Shown here: piece by piece, positions 8,667-17,277 of the stretch
Layout: every line of letters begins with the position of its first letter
How positions within the stretch are numbered: the first letter of the stretch is position 1
DNA from: an uncultured Pseudomonadota bacterium
GTDB taxonomy: Bacteria; Pseudomonadota; Gammaproteobacteria; Methylococcales; Methylomonadaceae
Length of the DNA stretch: 64,000 nucleotides
Direction: 5' to 3'
Assembly (NCBI GenBank): GCA_903918375.1
Contig: CAIXED010000008.1
Span: forward strand, 206,323 to 270,322
The notes under the pieces: generated by a model
Databases searched by the model: none
Told to the model about the DNA's origin: nothing
What the model saw: only the letters and a program-made list of their open reading frames with translations
Program-made: the position numbers and the translations under genes

Positions 8667-9338
8667 ATGACGATTAGCAAACCAGAGATTCTTCAAGCCT
8701 ATCAATTTCGCCACGCCTGCAAAGAGTTTGATGCAGAGCGCAAAATTAGCGAGGATGATTTTAGTTTTATTTTAGAAACCGCCCGTTTGTCGCCAAGTTC
8801 GTTTGGTATCGAGCCGTGGAAGTTTTTAGTCATCCAAAATCCAGCCTTGCGCGAGACGTTAAAGCAATCTACTTGGGGTGGGCAAAAACAATTGCCTACC
8901 GCTAGTCATGTGGTAGTAACGTTGGTGAGAAAAAGCCATTTCATGAAGTATGACAGTGCATTTGTTCAGCACTTTATGCGCGAAGTGCAGCAATTTCCAG
9001 AAGATATTATTGCTTTGCGGTCGTCATTTTTAGAACAATTCCAACGCGAGGATTTTGATTTATTAAGTTCTGAGCGTGCAATGACCGATTGGTCGGGTAA
9101 GCAAACCTATATCGCTCTCGCTAATATGATGACAGCGGCGGCGATGATAGGCGTGGATTCTTGCCCGATTGAAGGCTTTACCCAAAAGGCTGTTGAGCAA
9201 ATTTTAGCGGATGAAATCGGCTTGGATTTGCAGCAATGGGGCGTAGCGTATTTAGTGGCGTTTGGTTATCGTAAGGAACAACCAGCGAGGGATAAAACTC
9301 GCCAGAGCTTGGATGCTGTGGTGGAGTGGGTTAATTAA
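8667..9338 (+). CDS. NAD(P)H-dependent nitroreductase-family oxidoreductase
   Basis: 223-residue FMN-dependent oxidoreductase of the NfsB/nitroreductase family. The N-terminal FMN-binding region (RHACKEFD) is followed by ARLSPSSFGIEPWKF, the typical flavin-contacting stretch, and a C-terminal GYR segment. These dimeric flavoenzymes reduce nitro groups or quinones with NAD(P)H; the physiological substrate cannot be read from sequence. It lies 5 nt after the membrane-protein gene. Confidence 0.82.
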   Translation: MTISKPEILQAYQFRHACKEFDAERKISEDDFSFILETARLSPSSFGIEPWKFLVIQNPALRETLKQSTWGGQKQLPTASHVVVTLVRKSHFMKYDSAFVQHFMREVQQFPEDIIALRSSFLEQFQREDFDLLSSERAMTDWSGKQTYIALANMMTAAAMIGVDSCPIEGFTQKAVEQILADEIGLDLQQWGVAYLVAFGYRKEQPARDKTRQSLDAVVEWVN

Positions 9339-9356
9339 CTATCCTGATAATCAATC

Positions 9357-10253
9357 ATGAAACACCAAATCGACCCAAAAATTGACTGTGTTTTCAAGGC
9401 GCTATTGGGAGCCGAAGAAAATCGTAATTTGTTGATTCACTTTCTGAATGCGATTTTAAGTTCAGATTTGCTGGCGCCGATAGAAACGGTTGATATTATT
9501 AATCCTTACAATGACAAAGAGTTTCTTGAAGACAAATTGAGCATTGTCGATGTTAAGGCTAAGGATGCTCGTGGTGCGATTTATCAGATTGAAATTCAAC
9601 TGGTGAACTTTGCCAACTTGCCAGAACGCATTTTGTACAATTGGGCTGATATTTATAGCCAACAGCTGCAAAGTGGCGATAGTTACCATGAATTACGTCC
9701 AACTTATTCGATTTGGCTTTTGGCCGAAAATTTGATTAAGGCTGATACCGACTATATCCACACCTATAAAATTAGAGACAATAAAGGTCGGGTATTAAAT
9801 GATCATTGTGGCATTTGGCTATTAGAGCTTGATAAATTTAGTATCCATCAGATAGATACAGAGCAGCAGCGTTGGTTACGCTTTTTTAAAGAAGGTGACC
9901 AGTTAAACGACGAAGCTGGATTGCCGGATTGGATGACCACTGGAGAAATGAGGCAAGCGATGAGTACATTACGTCAGTTTTCAGAAAAAGAACGCGATTA
10001 TCACGCCTATCAAGCACGTCAAAACTACCTGCGTGAACAATTGACTAGGCAGTATGAGTTTGATGAAGAGCGAAAGGCTAAGCTTGAGGCTTTACAACGA
10101 GAGCAGGTAGCGAAAGAGCGTGAAAAAGTAGCATTAGCCGAAAAGCAAGCCGCTATAGATGAAAAGCAAGCCGCAATAAATGAAAAGCAAGCTGCTCTCG
10201 AGGAAATCGAGCGATTGAAATCGTTATTGGCGAAAAATCATCTTGATTCATGA
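9357..10253 (+). CDS. Rpn-family recombination-promoting nuclease / PD-(D/E)XK transposase-like protein
   Basis: 298-residue protein of the Rpn family. The N-terminal PD-(D/E)XK nuclease core has the opening PKIDCVFKALLG, then DVKAKD and the E-I-Q motif of strand three (YQIEIQL). Rpn proteins cleave DNA and raise RecA-independent recombination in E. coli; some are transposase-derived. The C-terminus is a charged coiled coil with three 7-residue repeats encoded by a 21-bp tandem repeat (10140-10202). A fragment of a second copy follows the gene. Confidence 0.75.
   Translation: MKHQIDPKIDCVFKALLGAEENRNLLIHFLNAILSSDLLAPIETVDIINPYNDKEFLEDKLSIVDVKAKDARGAIYQIEIQLVNFANLPERILYNWADIYSQQLQSGDSYHELRPTYSIWLLAENLIKADTDYIHTYKIRDNKGRVLNDHCGIWLLELDKFSIHQIDTEQQRWLRFFKEGDQLNDEAGLPDWMTTGEMRQAMSTLRQFSEKERDYHAYQARQNYLREQLTRQYEFDEERKAKLEALQREQVAKEREKVALAEKQAAIDEKQAAINEKQAALEEIERLKSLLAKNHLDS
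10140..10202 (+). repeat. 21-bp tandem repeat, 3 units, inside the Rpn-like gene
   Basis: Three consecutive 21-bp units (10140-10160, 10161-10181, 10182-10202), each starting GAAAAGCAAGC and encoding EKQAA plus two variable residues. A 7-residue period fits a coiled-coil heptad, so unit number could change without a frameshift. Confidence 0.85.
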
Positions 10254-10288
10254 TGCCCCAGTTTTAAAAAGTGAGTAGTTAGACCACG

Positions 10289-10313
10289 AAAATGGATTAC
10301 CGGATTGGATGAC
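10289..10313 (+). pseudogene. Short remnant of a second Rpn-like gene
   Basis: About 23 bp after the aligned start match the intact gene at 9914-9936 with only a few differences and would encode the same LPDWMT motif. The surrounding 10254-10359 has no open frame. It looks like the debris of a duplicated or recombined rpn copy, but the match is short. Confidence 0.4.
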
Positions 10314-10359
10314 GGGGGGATAAAGAAGATGATTTATGGAAATAAAATAAGCAAAGCGC

Positions 10360-10923
10360 TTAATTAGAACGAACGTGCGATAAGTTTTTATCAGAATGCG
10401 GCCTACGCACAGCAGCAAAACGCTGACGCCAATATGGTTGGTTCAAATCAGACATCATCACCCGCCCTGTATGCGTACTAGGGGCATGAACAAAACGATC
10501 TTCGCCGATGTAAATCCCGACATGGGAAAAATCCCGATTAGTGGTGTTAAAAAACACCAAATCACCTGGTTGGCGGTGTTCCATCTGCACTGAAGGTAAT
10601 TGAGTAGCAAGTGACCAAGTGTCGCGCGGTACTTTTACCCCATGCTTGTTATAGACGTAATACACCAAACCACTACAATCAAATCCCTCGGTTGGTGATT
10701 CACCGCCTGTTACATAGCGATGGCCTTGTAGTTGTAGTGCTTCATTAGCGGCTTTGTGATTGTTATTGCTAATGTTGTTGAGGGGGCTTGCGTGAGCTGA
10801 TGGAGCAACAATAGCTTGGGACAGTTTTTTTTCATTGCTGGCACAACCAAACAGCTGGAATAAGGCAAGGCTTAATAGCAGGAGTTTGGATAAAGATCGA
10901 AAAGGGCTGTAACGAATGTTCAT
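10360..10923 (-). CDS. NlpC/P60 family lipoprotein (MepS-like endopeptidase)
   Basis: 187-residue lipoprotein with a signal peptide ending in the lipobox LFGC. The C-terminal NlpC/P60 domain has the catalytic cysteine in FDCSGLVYYVY, a histidine in FSHVGIYIG and a further one in FVHAP. Such enzymes cut D-Glu/mDAP-type cross-links in peptidoglycan; E. coli MepS is the model. ATG 10923 is preferred over the TTG one codon upstream. Its promoter region is shared with the divergent glycan locus. Confidence 0.85.
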   Translation of the reverse strand: MNIRYSPFRSLSKLLLLSLALFQLFGCASNEKKLSQAIVAPSAHASPLNNISNNNHKAANEALQLQGHRYVTGGESPTEGFDCSGLVYYVYNKHGVKVPRDTWSLATQLPSVQMEHRQPGDLVFFNTTNRDFSHVGIYIGEDRFVHAPSTHTGRVMMSDLNQPYWRQRFAAVRRPHSDKNLSHVRSN

Positions 10924-11338
10924 CAATGATCTTAAAACTTAGGATGCAGCTGATTTTAGCCCAGTTTTGCTATTTTTGATAAGATTTGTAAAAAACTTAT
11001 CAATTTTCAAATTCAGAGTAGCCTTACGTTGTAAATTTGTAGGCTTGTATAATGAAGATCGTAAATGCTGTGTATAATCCAAAACGGCATAAAAAAATTG
11101 TCATGTTGTCTTTTAGATTCTATGAACGATTGAATGTTCTTAGTCATTAACTAGTCAATAGAAAAAACTAAGTTTTTCAAAAAAATTCTTAAAAATGTTT
11201 ATTAGAACACCTGTATTTGACCTTTTGAAAGTGTATTAACGTCACATATCGCTAAGATCCAAAAGGTTTTGAGTAAGTAGTTTCGACGATCTGCAAGCTC
11301 TTAATAAATTAAAAGCTACAAATCGTAATTCAAAATTT
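10924..11338. other. Intergenic region between nlpC-like gene and glycan locus
   Basis: 415 bp, AT-rich, between divergent genes. The only clear signal is a TATAAT at 11048-11053 with a weak -35 (TTACGT, 11024-11029, 18-bp spacer). If used, it would give a leader of roughly 280 nt before the ABC transporter gene. No JUMPstart/ops element was found. Confidence 0.4.
11024..11053 (+). promoter_or_regulatory. Candidate promoter of the glycan locus
   Basis: Perfect -10 hexamer TATAAT at 11048-11053 and a poor -35 (TTACGT) 18 bp upstream, reading toward the ABC transporter gene. The region is AT-rich, so chance matches are likely. Confidence 0.3.
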
Positions 11339-13102
11339 ATGAAAAATCAGTCTATATCTCACCTTCTGCATCGCCTCTGGCTTCATATAAGTCCACGTCG
11401 GCGAGGACAATTTAGTTTGCTACTTATTTTAATGTTGCTTGCTTCGTTTGCAGAAATTCTCAGTATAGGTGCGGTGTTGCCGTTTCTCGGTGTGTTAACT
11501 GCTCCAGAGCAAGTTTTTAATCATCCATTTGCTCAGGGCATAATCCAAGCGCTAAATTTAACATCGCCATCACAGCTTCTACTGCCGTTGACCATATGTT
11601 TTGGCATAGCGGCACTTATAGCAGGTGTAATGAGATTGACACTGCTATGGGCTAGTACCCGATTATCCTATGCAACAGGGGCCGATCTAAGCATCAGTAT
11701 CTATCGACGCACACTGTATCAACCTTATGAAGTACATTGCTCTCGCAATAGTAGCGAAATAATTAACGGCATTACTAGTAAAACCAATAGTGTTATATAC
11801 ATAATCACCATGCTGCTTACTCTGGTCAGTTCCACCGCTATGCTGACCACCATACTCATTACTCTGTTGTCTGTAGATCCTTTAGTTGCGATGACTGCTT
11901 TTGGCGGTTTTGGGTTGATCTATGTCGTCATCATTAGGCTTACTCGCAAACAGTTATTGGTCAATAGTGAGCGTATGGCCCGAGAATCAACCCATGTCAT
12001 AAAATCTTTGCAAGAAGGCTTAGGTGGGATTCGTGATGTGTTGATTGACGGTAGCCAAGCGGCCTATTGTCAGATTTATCGTAACGCAGATTTGCCGTTG
12101 CGACGTGCTCAAGGAAGTAATGCTTTTATCACTGTCAGTCCACGTTACGTGATGGAGGCTTTGGGTATGGTTCTTATTGCAGCGTTGGCGTATTCACTCG
12201 CTGAACAAGATGATAGCATTGCCAAAGCTATTCCTGTGCTTGGTGCTTTGGCGCTCGGTGCTCAGCGCTTATTACCGGTTTTGCAACAAGCCTATGCGGC
12301 ATGGGTAGGTATTAGAGGAGGGCAAGTTTCGCTTCAAGATACCTTGGATCTCCTTGATCAACCTTTGCCTAGCCACGCAGATCAACCGGTTACCCAACCA
12401 TTGCCCTTTAATCGTTGTATTACTTTCAAGCAAATTGGCTTTCGTTATAGTTCGGAAACACCTTATGTCCTAAAAGACTTCAATCTAACGATTGCTAAAG
12501 GCAGTCGCATAGGGTTTATTGGTTCTACCGGTAGCGGTAAAAGTACGCTACTAGATATCGTTATGGGCTTGCTACAGCCCACCGATGGAAGCGTAGAGAT
12601 TGATGGACAAGCCTTAACACTTGCTAATCAGCGTGCTTGGCAAACTCATATTGCACATGTACCTCAGGCGATATTTCTAGCTGATAGTACTATTGCAGAA
12701 AATATCGCTTTTGGCGTTCCCAAGGATCAAATAGATATTCAGAGAGTGCGTTATGCTGCACAACAAGCTCAGATCGCTGAAAGCATCGAAAGTTGGCCTA
12801 AGCAATACGAAACTTTTGTTGGAGAGCGCGGTATTCGTTTATCTGGTGGTCAGCGTCAGCGGATTGGAATAGCTCGTGCATTATATAAACAAGCTGATGT
12901 TATTATTTTTGATGAAGCTACTAGTGCGCTTGACAATGAAACTGAGCGAGCCGTAATGGAGGCTATTGAGGGACTAAGTAATAATCTTACAATACTCATT
13001 ATTGCTCATCGCTTAACTACACTGAAAAATTGCACTCAAATTGTTGAGTTGGCAAATCAAGGAATTAGTCGTTTTGGTTCTTATACAGACATACTGAACT
13101 AG
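11339..13102 (+). CDS. ABC transporter, PglK/MsbA-like glycolipid flippase
   Basis: 587-residue half-transporter: a six-helix membrane domain (about residues 20-330) fused to an ATPase. Walker A GSTGSGKS begins near residue 395, the LSGGQRQR signature near 500, and Walker B FDEATSALD near 520. Proteins of this build flip lipid-linked oligosaccharides (PglK) or lipid A (MsbA). Position at the head of a glycan locus favours a PglK-like role for a lipid-linked glycan. A separate Wzx lies at 41-42 kb, so the locus has two candidate flippases. Confidence 0.75.
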   Translation: MKNQSISHLLHRLWLHISPRRRGQFSLLLILMLLASFAEILSIGAVLPFLGVLTAPEQVFNHPFAQGIIQALNLTSPSQLLLPLTICFGIAALIAGVMRLTLLWASTRLSYATGADLSISIYRRTLYQPYEVHCSRNSSEIINGITSKTNSVIYIITMLLTLVSSTAMLTTILITLLSVDPLVAMTAFGGFGLIYVVIIRLTRKQLLVNSERMARESTHVIKSLQEGLGGIRDVLIDGSQAAYCQIYRNADLPLRRAQGSNAFITVSPRYVMEALGMVLIAALAYSLAEQDDSIAKAIPVLGALALGAQRLLPVLQQAYAAWVGIRGGQVSLQDTLDLLDQPLPSHADQPVTQPLPFNRCITFKQIGFRYSSETPYVLKDFNLTIAKGSRIGFIGSTGSGKSTLLDIVMGLLQPTDGSVEIDGQALTLANQRAWQTHIAHVPQAIFLADSTIAENIAFGVPKDQIDIQRVRYAAQQAQIAESIESWPKQYETFVGERGIRLSGGQRQRIGIARALYKQADVIIFDEATSALDNETERAVMEAIEGLSNNLTILIIAHRLTTLKNCTQIVELANQGISRFGSYTDILN

Positions 13103-13162
13103 GAATCATTAGATGAACATTGGAACTATTAAAGTTAGATATTCTTATATTGGAATTTGTAA

Positions 13163-14341
13163 ATGACTATGATCCCTTACGGACGACAAGACATTAATCA
13201 GGCTGACATTGATGCAGTAGTAGCTGTATTGAAGTCAGATTTTTTGACTCAAGGTCCTGTCGTACCTGCTTTTGAAAAGGCGGTGTCAGATTATTGCGGT
13301 GCTAAATATTCCGTAGCAGTTAATAGTGCAACAAGTGCACTTCATATAGCATGTATAGCATTGGGTGTCTGTAAGGGGGACATTGTTTGGACAACCCCGA
13401 TTACTTTTGTAGCTAGTGCAAATTGCGCCATTTATTGTGGTGCAACGGTTGATTTTGTTGATATCGATTCGCGTACTTATAATCTCAGTGTTGATCGCTT
13501 GGCGGACAAACTAGCTTTAGCAGAAAAGATTGGTAAGTTGCCTAAAGTTGTAATTCCAGTGCATCTGTGCGGCCAATCTTGTGATATGGCTGGTATTTAC
13601 GCTTTAAGTCAACAATATGGCTTCAAAATTATCGAAGATGCATCTCATGCCATTGGGGGGAAGTATAAAGGAGAGCCAATAGGCAGTTGCCGTTACAGCG
13701 ATATTACTGTATTCAGTTTCCACCCGGTCAAAATCATCACGACTGGTGAGGGTGGTGTGTCAGTAACTAATGATCCAGAACTTGCGAACCAAATGGTGCG
13801 TTTGCGTAGTCATGGCATCACTCGGGATCCAGCTGAGATGACCCGTCCGCCAGATGGCCCTTGGTATTACCAACAGATTGATTTAGGTTTTAACTATCGC
13901 ATGACTGAGCTTCAAGCTGCGCTCGGGTTAAGTCAAATGAAGCGGTTAGATCAATTTGTTTCTAAGCGCCATGAGCTTGCTAAACATTATGATCAATTAT
14001 TGCAACGTTTAGGCGTGGTCACACCATGGCAACATGATGACGCCTACTCTGGTCTGCATCTTTATGTTGTTAGATTGCCAAAAACTAATCGGACTTTTAA
14101 TCATCGCGAAGTCTTTGAGCGATTACGTACTAACGGAATTAGTGTGAACCTGCACTACATTCCTGTTTACAGACATCCTTACTATGAGCGTATGGGGTTT
14201 AATCCGAATGATTTTCCAGAAGCGGAACTTTATTACTCGGAAGCAATTACATTGCCAATGTATCCTGGACTTACAAAGTCACAGCAAATTGAAGTAGTAA
14301 ATAGTTTAACTACTCCAATAGGGCATCAGACAATTTTTTAA
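13163..14341 (+). CDS. pseC: PseC-like UDP-4-amino-4,6-dideoxy-N-acetyl-L-altrosamine transaminase
   Basis: 392-residue PLP enzyme of the DegT/DnrJ/EryC1 family. Start MIPYGRQDI, the VNSATSALH phosphate-binding stretch, the IEDASHAIG segment and the Schiff-base lysine (Lys190, in FHPVKIITTGEGG) all match PseC. It aminates C4 of the 4-keto-6-deoxy intermediate in pseudaminic acid synthesis with glutamate as donor. The dehydratase PseB normally sits next to it; none is present here. It heads a plus-strand series of closely packed genes. Confidence 0.82.
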   Translation: MTMIPYGRQDINQADIDAVVAVLKSDFLTQGPVVPAFEKAVSDYCGAKYSVAVNSATSALHIACIALGVCKGDIVWTTPITFVASANCAIYCGATVDFVDIDSRTYNLSVDRLADKLALAEKIGKLPKVVIPVHLCGQSCDMAGIYALSQQYGFKIIEDASHAIGGKYKGEPIGSCRYSDITVFSFHPVKIITTGEGGVSVTNDPELANQMVRLRSHGITRDPAEMTRPPDGPWYYQQIDLGFNYRMTELQAALGLSQMKRLDQFVSKRHELAKHYDQLLQRLGVVTPWQHDDAYSGLHLYVVRLPKTNRTFNHREVFERLRTNGISVNLHYIPVYRHPYYERMGFNPNDFPEAELYYSEAITLPMYPGLTKSQQIEVVNSLTTPIGHQTIF

Positions 14342-14380
14342 ACAAAATCCTAAATATTTATTCGTTCAATATAAAAAGAT

Positions 14381-15250
14381 ATGAGTAGACTTGCGCTTGG
14401 TACAGTTCAATTCGGCTTGCCATATGGTATAGCCAACCAAACAGGACAAGTTTCACGATTGGAAGCCAAGGCTATATTGCAATCAGCTCTTATTAATGGT
14501 GTTGACACACTTGATACTGCAATTGCATATGGTGATAGTGAAGTTTGTTTGGGCGAATTAGGGGTGCAAGATTTTAAAATAGTTACCAAATTACCTGAAT
14601 TACCCGATGATTGTCTTAATGTTCATGCTTGGGTTCAACAACAGTTTAACTTGTCGTTATCTCGATTAGGTGTCAAAAAAGTCCACGGATTATTACTGCA
14701 TCGGCCTCAGCAGTTACTAGGGGCAAACGGTGTTGCTATTTATAGAGCGTTACTAGCATTAAAAGATACTGGGCAAGTGAAGAAAATAGGTGTCTCAATA
14801 TACTCACCTAACGAACTTGAATTACTAATGCCAAAATTTGATTTTGATTTAATACAAGCACCTTTTAATTTAATTGATCAACGGCTAAAAAGTACTGGAC
14901 TTATGCAGAGACTTAAAGACCAGGATATTGAAATTCATACTCGGTCAGCTTTTTTACAAGGGTTATTGTTGATGCCAAAAACTATGATACCGACAAAATT
15001 TTCAAAATGGGATTCATTATTGGATACTTGGCATCAATGGCTTGAATGTCATAACTTTACCGCAGTTCAAGCTTGTTTGGCTTTTCCATTAAGCTTTCCT
15101 GAAATTGATCGCGTTGTTATCGGTGCAGATAGCTTAAGCCAATTTGAGCAAGTCATCAGCGCGGTAAGTAATCTACCAAATATTAATATGCCGAATTTAA
15201 ATTCAGACGATGAAATGTTGATTAATCCAGCAAATTGGAATCGATTATGA
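14381..15250 (+). CDS. Aldo/keto reductase
   Basis: 289-residue aldo/keto reductase with a TIM-barrel. Family landmarks are DTAIAYGDSE (catalytic Asp and Tyr), TKLPE (Lys) and HGLLLHRP (His), followed by a GVSIYSP segment and IQAPFNLIDQRL. It would reduce a keto sugar or sugar aldehyde with NADPH. Members recur in nonulosonate and glycan loci, where their exact step is often not known. It overlaps the next gene by 4 nt. Confidence 0.78.
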   Translation: MSRLALGTVQFGLPYGIANQTGQVSRLEAKAILQSALINGVDTLDTAIAYGDSEVCLGELGVQDFKIVTKLPELPDDCLNVHAWVQQQFNLSLSRLGVKKVHGLLLHRPQQLLGANGVAIYRALLALKDTGQVKKIGVSIYSPNELELLMPKFDFDLIQAPFNLIDQRLKSTGLMQRLKDQDIEIHTRSAFLQGLLLMPKTMIPTKFSKWDSLLDTWHQWLECHNFTAVQACLAFPLSFPEIDRVVIGADSLSQFEQVISAVSNLPNINMPNLNSDDEMLINPANWNRL

Positions 15251-17274
15251 AATTCTTAGCCATTGTTCAGGCTCGCATGGGCTCTACACGACTACCTAAT
15301 AAAGTAATGAAGCTTATAGGTGGGGTTCCTATGATTGAAATTCTTCTTTCTAGGCTTTCAATGTCTGAAGAAATAGATCAAATAATAGTCGCAACCTCGG
15401 TCGATGAGCGCAATATTCCATTGGTTAATCACGTTGAAAAGCTTGGGTACGCTTGTGAACAAGGCAGTGAGAACGATGTATTAGATCGATATATTAAGGC
15501 AGCAGCAAAGCATAGTGCAGACGTTATTATTCGCATAACAGGCGATTGTCCACTAGTTGATCCTTATTTAGTTGATCAGGTTATATGTCAGTTTAAAGCC
15601 ACAAATGTAGATTACTTGAGTAATACCAATCCACCGACATATCCAGATGGATTAGATATTGAAGTTTTCACTTTCAAAGCGCTACAACAAGCTAATCAAG
15701 AAACATCAGATGTTTTCGATAGAGAGCATGTTACGCCTTATTTGCGTAAACCAAATAGATTTAAAACGGAAGCCTTGCAACACGGCGAAGATTTATCTGA
15801 TCTGCGTTGGACGGTTGATGAGCCTTCTGATTTCGAGGTAATTGAAAAAGTTTTTCAATACTTCTATCCCAAAACAGATTTTACTTGGCGTGAAGTATTA
15901 GATTTACAAAAACAGCAACCAGAACTGTTCAATATTAATCAACACCTAATTCGAAATGAAGGAGCAATGATGGGTACAGGTCAGAAACTGTGGAAACGTG
16001 CAAAGCAAGTGATCCCTGGTGGCAATATGCTTTTATCCAAGCGTGCCGAGATGTTTTTGCCTGATCAATGGCCCGCCTATTTCAGTAAAGCTAAAGGATG
16101 TAAAGTTTGGGATTTGGATGGTAATGAATACATCGATATGTCCATTATGGGTATTGGTACTAACATCTTGGGTTATGGACATCCAGAAGTCGATGCCGCA
16201 GTCCAACAAACAGTTATTACTGGCAATATGTCTACTTTTAATTGCCCAGAGGAAGTTTACTTAGCTGAAAAATTAATTGAGTTACATCCATGGGCGGATA
16301 TGGCAAGGCTTGCTCGATCAGGTGGCGAAGCTAACGCTCTAGCAATTCGTATTGCTCGTGCTGCATCAGGTAAAGATAAAGTAGCTATTTGTGGTTACCA
16401 TGGTTGGCATGATTGGTATCTATCCGCTAATTTGGGAGATGACGCTGGATTGGATGGGCATTTATTACCAGGACTACAACCTAATGGCGTACCTCGCAAT
16501 CTAAAAGGTACCGTGTTCCCTTTTAATTACAATAACTATGCTGAATTAGAAGCATTGGTTAATGCTGAGGACATTGGCGTAATCAAAATGGAAGTCGTTC
16601 GTAATATGGGGCCCGAAGATAACTTTTTACATAAAGTACGTAAACTTGCTACTGATCGCGGCATTGTGTTGATTTTTGATGAATGCACCTCTGGTTTTCG
16701 TGAGACATTCGGTGGGTTACATAAAAAATATGGTGTTGAGCCAGACATGGCGATGTTTGGTAAAGCTTTAGGTAATGGCTACGGTATTACCGCAACCATA
16801 GGTAAGCGAGAAATAATGGAAGCTGCGCAAACGACCTTCATCAGTAGCACATTCTGGACTGAAAGAGTCGGACCAACTGCAGCGCTAAAAACCTTAGAGG
16901 TGATGGAGCGTGTCAAATCATGGGAAACCATTACCCAAACAGGATTAAATATCCGTCAAGGATGGCAAACGCTCGCTGATAAACATGGATTAAGTATCAA
17001 TCATTGGGGCTTGGCCGCACTTACAGGATTTACCATTCAAAGCGAAAATGCACTAGCGTATAAAACCCTGATTACTCAAGAGATGCTTGCTAAAGGATAT
17101 TTGGCAGGAAATAGTGTTTATGTCTGTATTGACCATACACCAGATGTTTTAGTTGGCTTTTTTGAAGCGCTTGATCCTATATTTGCACTTATTAAGCAAT
17201 GTGAAGATGGGCGAGACGTTATGGGGTTGCTAAAAGGTCCTGTGTGTCATGGTGGTTTTAAAAGGCTAAATTAG
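15247..17274 (+). CDS. Fusion: SpsF/PseF-type cytidylyltransferase + class III aminotransferase
   Basis: 675-residue two-domain protein. Residues 1 to about 235 form an SpsF-type nucleotidyltransferase with VQARMGSTRLPNKVM (8-21) and the ITGDCPLVDP acidic motif, suited to CMP activation of a nonulosonate (the PseF role). Residues about 241-675 form a glutamate-1-semialdehyde-aminomutase-like class III aminotransferase with PLP lysine Lys506 in MFGKALGNGYG. A Met-Met pair at the junction (241-242) may be the old start of a separate gene. ATG 15247 is preferred over TTG 15235; it overlaps the preceding stop. Confidence 0.75.
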   Translation: MKFLAIVQARMGSTRLPNKVMKLIGGVPMIEILLSRLSMSEEIDQIIVATSVDERNIPLVNHVEKLGYACEQGSENDVLDRYIKAAAKHSADVIIRITGDCPLVDPYLVDQVICQFKATNVDYLSNTNPPTYPDGLDIEVFTFKALQQANQETSDVFDREHVTPYLRKPNRFKTEALQHGEDLSDLRWTVDEPSDFEVIEKVFQYFYPKTDFTWREVLDLQKQQPELFNINQHLIRNEGAMMGTGQKLWKRAKQVIPGGNMLLSKRAEMFLPDQWPAYFSKAKGCKVWDLDGNEYIDMSIMGIGTNILGYGHPEVDAAVQQTVITGNMSTFNCPEEVYLAEKLIELHPWADMARLARSGGEANALAIRIARAASGKDKVAICGYHGWHDWYLSANLGDDAGLDGHLLPGLQPNGVPRNLKGTVFPFNYNNYAELEALVNAEDIGVIKMEVVRNMGPEDNFLHKVRKLATDRGIVLIFDECTSGFRETFGGLHKKYGVEPDMAMFGKALGNGYGITATIGKREIMEAAQTTFISSTFWTERVGPTAALKTLEVMERVKSWETITQTGLNIRQGWQTLADKHGLSINHWGLAALTGFTIQSENALAYKTLITQEMLAKGYLAGNSVYVCIDHTPDVLVGFFEALDPIFALIKQCEDGRDVMGLLKGPVCHGGFKRLN

Positions 17275-17277
17275 ATA

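Noticed and set aside
11069..11077. Single perfect DnaA box (minus strand)
   Set aside because: One copy is expected by chance in a sequence of this length; no further boxes nearby.
11052..11150. Short open frame of 32 codons starting at ATG 11052
   Set aside because: Its start overlaps the TATAAT hexamer, no ribosome site is present and the sequence matches nothing known to me.
10927..11338. Search for a JUMPstart/ops element before the glycan locus
   Set aside because: No GGCGGTAG-type motif was found, so RfaH control is not supported.
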